Shown here: positions 58,930-64,000 of the stretch, one piece after another
Position numbering within the stretch: the stretch's first letter is position 1
Layout of the letters: each line of letters begins with the position of its first letter
DNA from: Bacillota bacterium
GTDB taxonomy: Bacteria; Bacillota; Clostridia; Christensenellales; CAG-138
DNA: 64,000 nt
Assembly (NCBI GenBank): GCA_023455425.1
Contig: JAEYCM010000005.1
Location: 1-64,000, forward strand
Reading direction: 5' to 3'
Program-made: the position numbers and the translations under genes
The notes under the pieces: model-generated
Database searches by the model: none
Seen by the model: only the letters and a program-made list of their open reading frames with translations
Told to the model about the DNA's origin: nothing

Positions 58930-60027
58930 ATGAAAAGAATTCTCCCCTTATTTTTCATCCTTTTGTTATTCGCCCTCCACCCGGTTCAGTCGCTCGCCTG
59001 CACCAGCTTTGCCGTATATCGTGACAACACGCTCTATGGCATGAACTTTGATTATCCGGATGTACCGGTCCGCTACGCCATCAGCCAAAGCGGGGATATG
59101 TCCGTGTTTCATGTGGACTTTCAAACAAACGGGCGTTACGTTCCCATTGCGGGCATGAACGGGCAGGGGCTGTTCCTGGCGGTACAAATGCTTTATCCGG
59201 AAGAACTTGCAACAATAGAAGCGGGCAGCAGCAAGATAGAACTGCACACGTTTGCACAGCAGGCTCTGTTCGGTATGAAAAGCGTTGAGGAAGTAAAGCA
59301 GCAGTTGGAAGGGCAGCAGCTGGTCAACACATTCCTGACGCTGCACTGCATGCTGGCGGACCGGAGCGGGGAAGCCGTTGTGCTTGAGCCCGGAACGGAG
59401 CAGAACCGCATTACACAGAACCCGGGCGATTATCTTATAATGACCAATTTTTCGAATGCGGACGCCTACAACCCCGATACGCAGAAGCTGGAAGGGGTGG
59501 ACTGCGAACGCTACCTCGCCGCGGACGCCTATATTGCACAGAACCCGGATTCTTTTGAGATAGAAGGCGGATTGGAGACGCTCAAGCGCACCATGCAATC
59601 CGAAGGCGGCTTCCCTACGCAACATTCCATGGTGTGCGACCCCGTGAACGGGGAAATTTATATCGCGATACGCGGGGATTTCGAAAGGATCTGGAGGATT
59701 TCCCTGCCGGAAAAGACAATCGAAGGCTACCGCGGCTTTGAGCAACCCATCAAGCTAAAGCTGGATGAACAGGGCGTTACCGCGCAGGAACTCATCGACC
59801 TTTCCAGCGCGTTGCAGGAGCAATATGGGTCTGTCAACCAAAAGACCGGGGTATCCGCAGACGGCGCTGCGGCTCAGCCAACAGCTCTTTCCAATGACCT
59901 GCCGACAGAGTCTGCCGCTGCATTAGGCCCACTGGTCATGATCGGCATCTGTCTGGCAACGCTTTGTATCATCGCCGTTGTTTGGCTCCTTTTATTGCGC
60001 CGCGCGCGCCGGCAAAGAGGTTCCTAG
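58930..60027 (+). CDS. Membrane-anchored Ntn hydrolase (linear amide C-N hydrolase / acyltransferase type)
   Basis: A 365-aa exported protein. The signal peptide ends at SLA, leaving C24 of CTSFAVYRDNTLYGMNFDYPD as the new N terminus. A processed N-terminal cysteine and the NFDY motif are the marks of choloylglycine hydrolase, penicillin V acylase and C45-type enzymes. The catalytic core runs to about residue 300. A linker and a single membrane helix (about 335-357) follow, with a basic end RRARRQR. The C-terminal anchor is unusual for bile-salt hydrolases, so a peptide or acyl-amino-acid substrate at the cell surface is equally likely. Its last 4 bases overlap the convergent aldolase-like gene. 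Confidence 0.78.
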   Translation: MKRILPLFFILLLFALHPVQSLACTSFAVYRDNTLYGMNFDYPDVPVRYAISQSGDMSVFHVDFQTNGRYVPIAGMNGQGLFLAVQMLYPEELATIEAGSSKIELHTFAQQALFGMKSVEEVKQQLEGQQLVNTFLTLHCMLADRSGEAVVLEPGTEQNRITQNPGDYLIMTNFSNADAYNPDTQKLEGVDCERYLAADAYIAQNPDSFEIEGGLETLKRTMQSEGGFPTQHSMVCDPVNGEIYIAIRGDFERIWRISLPEKTIEGYRGFEQPIKLKLDEQGVTAQELIDLSSALQEQYGSVNQKTGVSADGAAAQPTALSNDLPTESAAALGPLVMIGICLATLCIIAVVWLLLLRRARRQRGS

Positions 60028-61142
60028 CGCGCCACATCCAGAAGTACGGTTGTTTCCCTCGCGTCCACGTCATAAAACCCAACCACCTCGTCCCCGCGGC
60101 ACAGCGCCACACGGCTGGTCATGTTGGCGGCGCTGCAGCTGTGGTTGGGGATGATCTCAATCCGGTCGCCAACATTCAGAGTAAGCGGCGTTTCGCTTTG
60201 CAGTATGCCCACTTCCTCGGAAAGGCTTGCGACAATTAAGTTCTCGTACCCTACCACCCTGCCGTAACCCGTGACGCCGCTGTTGCCGTGTGCGCCCTTA
60301 TCAAGCCCCAGGCATTTGCTTCCGGCGTCCATAATCCACTTCCGGTCCCCGTGTTTGCTGATGACGGTTGCGAGCACCGTAAGCGCGCACCGTTCCACCT
60401 CCACGCCGAATGTGGTTTGGATCACGTCGTAAAACACATAGTTGCCGGGGCGGACGGCGGTAATGACGTCGCTTTCCGCCTCATAGGAAAACGTCGGCGT
60501 GCTTCCGCTTGCTACCATACCGCAGGCAAAGCCCTGCTGTAGCACGCTGTCCCTTGCCCGGCGCAGCGACGTTTCTTCTTCCTCCCAGCATGAAAGAACC
60601 TGTTCCGGCGATGCCGCGGCGTATACCTGGCCGGGGTGGCTTGCGATGCCGATACAATGAAGGTTCGGGCAGATATCCGCAATCTCCCGCACATAATCTC
60701 CCGCCCGTTCCGCCCCGACGCCGAAGCGATGAAGTCCAACATCCACAAGCAGCAGATACTCCCACCGCAGACCGTTTTGCTTGCAAAACGTGTCATAGGC
60801 CCGGGCAGTTTCGAGCGTATCCAGGCTTACAACAATGGGGACCTGCTCCCCCACCTTCCGCATGCGTTCCAGGTTTCGGGCGCCAATAAACGGATAGGCG
60901 AATATAATCCGCTTGGGCCTAAGCGCCATAAAGCGCTCGGCCTCCAAAATGCTGCCCACCAGCAGGCCATCTGCGCCCGCCTCCAGCTGCAGCTTTGCAA
61001 CAAAGCCGGACTTGTGCGTCTTGGTCATGGGCATGAGCGCCTTCCCGTTGCGCGTGCAGACAGATTGCGCCTCCTCTATGTTCCTTCTTAGCTTCCCTTC
61101 CTCCACCAAGGTGGAGGGCGTGGGCAACGCGCTTTTGTTCAT
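60024..61142 (-). CDS. PLP-dependent D-threonine aldolase / D-serine dehydratase-like protein
   Basis: A 372-aa fold-type III PLP enzyme. The PLP lysine lies in PMTKTHKS (as in alanine-racemase-like barrels), with TPSTLVEEGKLRRNI at the N terminus. The C-terminal domain has the zinc pair H and C in IPNHSCSAANMT, the marker of the D-serine dehydratase/D-threonine aldolase family. It acts on D-hydroxy-amino acids. Together with the D-aminoacylase-like gene at 2054-3670 it suggests D-amino-acid handling, though they are far apart. GGAGG precedes the start. Confidence 0.85.
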   Translation of the reverse strand: MNKSALPTPSTLVEEGKLRRNIEEAQSVCTRNGKALMPMTKTHKSGFVAKLQLEAGADGLLVGSILEAERFMALRPKRIIFAYPFIGARNLERMRKVGEQVPIVVSLDTLETARAYDTFCKQNGLRWEYLLLVDVGLHRFGVGAERAGDYVREIADICPNLHCIGIASHPGQVYAAASPEQVLSCWEEEETSLRRARDSVLQQGFACGMVASGSTPTFSYEAESDVITAVRPGNYVFYDVIQTTFGVEVERCALTVLATVISKHGDRKWIMDAGSKCLGLDKGAHGNSGVTGYGRVVGYENLIVASLSEEVGILQSETPLTLNVGDRIEIIPNHSCSAANMTSRVALCRGDEVVGFYDVDARETTVLLDVAR

Positions 61143-61235
61143 ACCTGCCTCCGGCTTAACCCGTTTTTGCCATTATACCAATTGGAGGAGGCATCTGCAT
61201 GCTATAATAAGCAAAAACGGAAAGGAGACCGCGCC

Positions 61236-61655
61236 ATGGTGTCAGGCTTGAGCCATATTACGCTGATCGTAAAGGATCTGGAGCGCACAGGCAGGTTGTT
61301 TAAAGAACTGTTCGACGCCAAAGAACTCTACGCCAGCGGGGACGCTGCTTTCTCATTAAGCCGGGAAAAATTCTTCTCCGTCTGCGGGTTATGGTTCTGC
61401 ATCATGGAAGGCGAGCCTTTGCCCGCACAAACCTACAACCACATTGCGTTCCAAATTCCAGAGGAAGCGTTTCTACAATGTGCCGCAAAAATCCGGCAGC
61501 TTGGACTTCTGGAAAAACCCGACCGCCCGCGGGTAGACGGCGAAGCCCGTTCCCTTTATTTTTATGATTACGACAACCACCTCTTTGAGCTGCACACCGG
61601 GAATTTGGCAGAACGGCTTAAGCGGTATTCGCAAGGGAACCATCCAACAGAATAA
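61236..61655 (+). CDS. fosX: Fosfomycin resistance hydrolase FosX
   Basis: A 139-aa vicinal-oxygen-chelate metalloenzyme. The metal ligands are H7 (GLSHITLIV), H69 (TYNHIAFQI) and E118 (HLFELHTG). E44, in SLSREKFF, matches the general base that makes FosX add water to the fosfomycin epoxide, in contrast to the thiol-using FosA and FosB. The end LAERLKRY is typical. I start at ATG 61236 behind AAAGGAG. A consensus -10 TATAAT lies at 61203-61208. It is a single gene, next to no mobile element. Confidence 0.9.
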   Translation: MVSGLSHITLIVKDLERTGRLFKELFDAKELYASGDAAFSLSREKFFSVCGLWFCIMEGEPLPAQTYNHIAFQIPEEAFLQCAAKIRQLGLLEKPDRPRVDGEARSLYFYDYDNHLFELHTGNLAERLKRYSQGNHPTE

Positions 61656-61760
61656 CCTTTCCGTCCGCCTCGTTCTCTTTTTTCGTTCCGTTTTTGCAGG
61701 GAACCTTTTCGTCTTATCATGCGTTATACAGGCAGAAAGAAACGAAAAGGGAGTAACGAC

Positions 61761-62774
61761 ATGAGCTTGAAAAAGAGATTGGGCAGCCTGTTGCTGCTTG
61801 TGGTGTTGATGAGCGCATTTATCAGCCAGGTTACGTTTGCGCAGGTTTCCGGCAGCATTACAACCCTCCCCGGCGCCGAATCCCCCGCAGTGGAACAGGA
61901 AGTCAACAGCCCATACGCCGTGCTGTTTGGCACCATCAAACGGGTAACAATTGAGGGCAACCTGATCCACGTAGAAGTGCTCAGCCAGCATGAGAACAAA
62001 ACAATTATCCTGAACATTACCAATACAACAAAGATTGTAGATTCCGTCAAACGCGTTGCCGTAGCCCCCAAGGATCTTGTGGTGGGAAGCACGGTTTATG
62101 CCTGGCACAGCACGTTTATGACGAAGTCCTATCCTCCCATCGCGAATGCGGAAGCATTGATTGTAAACGTCCCCAAGGAAGGCGCTCCCGGCCAGTTCTT
62201 TGAAGTGGAAAAAGTCACAAAGAATAAGGACGGCAGCATCACCATATTGAACGTGGAGCAGGACCTTTCCTTTACCATCCCCAAGAACACCAAAATCGCT
62301 TTGTTCAATGCGGACAAAACCATCCGTCTTTCCAACATCAAGCCCGGTGCCAAGCTGGTTGTCTGGTATGAAGTAGCGGCCCTAAGTTACCCCGCCCAAG
62401 CCGGAGGCAGCGAGGTAATTGCCTTTGCGGATGAATATGACGGCTATGTATCCGTCATAAACACAAGTATCCGCGTCAACGGTTCAAGCATCCGCTATCA
62501 CGCCGTGCTGGAAAACGGCACGATATGGCTGCCCGCGCAGGAAGTTGCAAAGAAGCTTGGCTTCTCCACCAACTACCAGGCAAAGTCAAAGACCCTGACG
62601 CTTAAAAAATCCGGCAAGATTGTTGCCATGATTACCGCAGGCAAAGATACCTTTGTGTATCAGGGGGAAGACCGCAGCACCGCAGCGCCGGCTATCAAAA
62701 ACGGAAGGCTGTATGTAGAGATATCGCTGTTTGCGCAGCTTGGCAATTTCAAGCTGGCGCATCCGGTACGCTGA
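61761..62774 (+). CDS. Secreted protein with copper-amine-oxidase-N-like C-terminal domain
   Basis: A 337-aa exported protein. Residues 1-27 form a signal peptide (cleavage near TFAQ). A beta-rich middle (about 45-230) is not recognised; it contains two similar OB-like halves (GTIKRVTIEGNLIHVEVLS and FEVEKVTKNKDGSITILNV). The C-terminal ~100 residues match the copper amine oxidase N-terminal-like domain, a stalk domain common on Bacillota surface proteins: IRVNGSSIRYHAVLENGTIWLPAQEVAKKLGF when continued, and RLYVEISLFAQLG. It probably acts as a wall-associated structural or binding protein. Start ATG 61761 behind AAGGGAG. Confidence 0.8.
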   Translation: MSLKKRLGSLLLLVVLMSAFISQVTFAQVSGSITTLPGAESPAVEQEVNSPYAVLFGTIKRVTIEGNLIHVEVLSQHENKTIILNITNTTKIVDSVKRVAVAPKDLVVGSTVYAWHSTFMTKSYPPIANAEALIVNVPKEGAPGQFFEVEKVTKNKDGSITILNVEQDLSFTIPKNTKIALFNADKTIRLSNIKPGAKLVVWYEVAALSYPAQAGGSEVIAFADEYDGYVSVINTSIRVNGSSIRYHAVLENGTIWLPAQEVAKKLGFSTNYQAKSKTLTLKKSGKIVAMITAGKDTFVYQGEDRSTAAPAIKNGRLYVEISLFAQLGNFKLAHPVR

Positions 62775-62817
62775 CCTTTCGGCCAGGACCAAATCCGGCA
62801 ATATTATATGATACAGA

Positions 62818-62850
62818 AAACGGGCAGGCCTAATGGGCCTGCCCGTTTAT
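62818..62850. terminator. Two-way terminator between convergent genes
   Basis: AAACGGGCAGGCC (62818-62830) pairs perfectly with GGCCTGCCCGTTT (62836-62848). A/T-rich sequence flanks both sides, so it can serve both the secreted-protein gene and the GH105 gene. Confidence 0.8.
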
Positions 62851-62865
62851 TCCGCTAACATCCGA

Positions 62866-63993
62866 TCAATCAGCCTGCAGTTCCACATAGCACATCAAAA
62901 ACGGCGCCGCACCCTTTGCGTCGTTTTCCACGACGGGTTCGGAGACGTAATATCCGTATGTGCCGTCCCTCTTTGGGTTGTTTTCCGGGCCCAGCCCGGC
63001 GGAAAGGCAGATGCCGCCCAAATTGAGCATGCCGTCCTTTTCAGAAAGATACTTTCTGCAAATGCCATCGAATATCCGAGCGCCCGTGGCGCGGTATTGC
63101 AAGGGCAATACCCCGAGCCTCGCGCCCTTTAGCATGGCGTAAGCAATCATGGAACTGCCGCTTGTTTCCAGATAATTTTCTTCGCGTCCCGCTTGATCCA
63201 CCACCTGATAGAGCATGTTGGTATCTTCATCAATATATGGCGCAATACCGGCAACCAGCTCGCTTAAAATCCCGCCAAGCCGCGCCCGTTCTTCCCCGGC
63301 GCTTTGCGGCAAATACGCAATCACATCAACAAGCGCCACCGCAAACCAGCCGATGGCCCGAAGCCAGAAGCTTTGTGAAAGCCCTTTTTCATTGGCCCAG
63401 AACATCCGTTTTGCGCTGTCGTACCCGTGGTAGTAGAGCTTCTTTTCTTCATCAAACATATACTTACGGACATTTTGGAACTGGCTGACGATATCGGTAT
63501 AGTCGGGTTTCTCCTGAAATTCCGTTTCATACCGCGCAGCAAATACCTGCGCCATATACAATCCGTCCAGCCAGACCTGATGCGGATAAATCAATTTATG
63601 CCAGAAGTTCCCTTCCTTGGTGCGCGGCTGCTCCGTTAACTGCCGGTGCAGCAGTGCAATGGCGCGCCGGTACTTTTCCTTGCCGGTCGCCCTGTATAAA
63701 TCGAACAGCACGCGTCCTTCACAGATGTTGTCAAGGTTGTACGTTTCAAGCGCATACCCGAGCAGACTGCCGTCTTCAGAGACATAATAGTCGATAAACC
63801 GCTCCACAAAACCGAAGAGCCGCTCCTTCCCCGTCTGCTCATACAGGCGGAGGAGGCTCGTCATCATGCATCCGTCGATATAGTTCCAATGCGGCGCGCT
63901 GCCCCGGCGGATCTGTTCCATGTTCCAAAGCGGGGCCTGCGGCGTCGATTGCGCCAATATACGGTCAATATAGCGCGCAACAATATCCTGCAT
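62866..63993 (-). CDS. Glycoside hydrolase family 105/88 (unsaturated uronyl hydrolase)
   Basis: A 375-aa (alpha/alpha)6-barrel enzyme of the YteR/UGL type, which removes unsaturated uronic acid from pectin or related oligosaccharides. Marks are PHWNYIDGCMMTSLLRLYE, NLDNICEGRVLFDLYRATG with the catalytic aspartate region, HQVWLDGLYMAQVF, and GLSQSFWLRAIGWFAVALVD. There is no signal peptide, so it acts inside the cell on imported oligosaccharides. The ATG lies 7 bases from the window edge, so the ribosome site is not visible and the start is not certain. The length is complete for the family. Confidence 0.88.
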   Translation of the reverse strand: MQDIVARYIDRILAQSTPQAPLWNMEQIRRGSAPHWNYIDGCMMTSLLRLYEQTGKERLFGFVERFIDYYVSEDGSLLGYALETYNLDNICEGRVLFDLYRATGKEKYRRAIALLHRQLTEQPRTKEGNFWHKLIYPHQVWLDGLYMAQVFAARYETEFQEKPDYTDIVSQFQNVRKYMFDEEKKLYYHGYDSAKRMFWANEKGLSQSFWLRAIGWFAVALVDVIAYLPQSAGEERARLGGILSELVAGIAPYIDEDTNMLYQVVDQAGREENYLETSGSSMIAYAMLKGARLGVLPLQYRATGARIFDGICRKYLSEKDGMLNLGGICLSAGLGPENNPKRDGTYGYYVSEPVVENDAKGAAPFLMCYVELQAD

Positions 63994-64000
63994 GCTTACT

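Overview
The window looks like a chromosomal segment of an anaerobic, gut- or sludge-type Bacillota (Clostridia-like) bacterium. The evidence is: AGGAGG-type ribosome binding sites before almost every gene, sigma-A promoters, a split transketolase, a glycyl radical enzyme with its activase, a YesMN-type two-component system, BMP-family ABC uptake, a SipW signal peptidase, a Lsa-type ABC-F protein and FosX. No phage, integrase, rRNA or CRISPR is visible. Gene density is high and most genes sit in short operons.

Layout. 1-5000 (+): split transketolase, a D-aminoacylase-type amidohydrolase and two small proteins of unknown role. 5000-10900 (-): ppx-ppk-GNAT polyphosphate operon and an FMN-binding lipoprotein with a 645-bp internal duplication. 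11000-15600 (+): a phosphodiesterase and a TetR/ABC-exporter operon with two operators in its promoter. 15600-18600 (-): a helical protein, Mn superoxide dismutase, and small membrane and SRPBCC proteins. 18700-24100 (-): DeoR regulator, glycyl radical activase, glycyl radical enzyme and a sorbose-phosphate-reductase-like dehydrogenase. 24300-31900 (-): BMP-type ABC importer and the YesM/YesN pair that probably controls it. 32300-33600 (+): an MFS exporter. 33750-38900 (-): a SipW cluster with three SipW-type exported proteins (one carrying a CBM2-like domain), SipW itself, a degenerate ABC ATPase, and an ABC-2-like permease fused to a signal-peptidase domain that has lost its catalytic residues. 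39300-39930 (-): a broken gene and two tRNA-Ser genes. 40200-46000 (+): asd, dapA, dapB (fused to ACT domains), a GH4 glycosidase and a BadF-type kinase. 46100-52900 (-): Lsa-type ABC-F gene with a leader-peptide attenuator, an LpdC-like decarboxylase operon (ubiD, DUF554, ubiX, and an LpdD domain fused to isopentenyl diphosphate isomerase), and a MerR regulator. 53000-64000: cysS, DUF4846 lipoprotein, SDR, two GyrI-like proteins, a WYL regulator, a membrane-anchored Ntn hydrolase, a D-threonine-aldolase-like enzyme, fosX, a copper-amine-oxidase-N-like secreted protein and a GH105 hydrolase.

The most interesting items are: (1) the SipW cluster, read here as a surface-fibre export and assembly system whose ABC and peptidase partners are pseudo-enzymes; (2) the fusion of IPP isomerase to an LpdD-like domain inside a prenylated-flavin decarboxylase operon, which links isoprenoid supply to cofactor synthesis; (3) the dapB-ACT fusion; (4) a readable attenuator with a six-residue leader peptide (MRIFSR) before the ABC-F gene; (5) a 159-bp MITE-like element present twice, once between that attenuator and its gene; (6) a glycyl radical enzyme whose substrate I cannot assign. 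All identifications come from reading the sequence and from memory of protein families; no database search was run.
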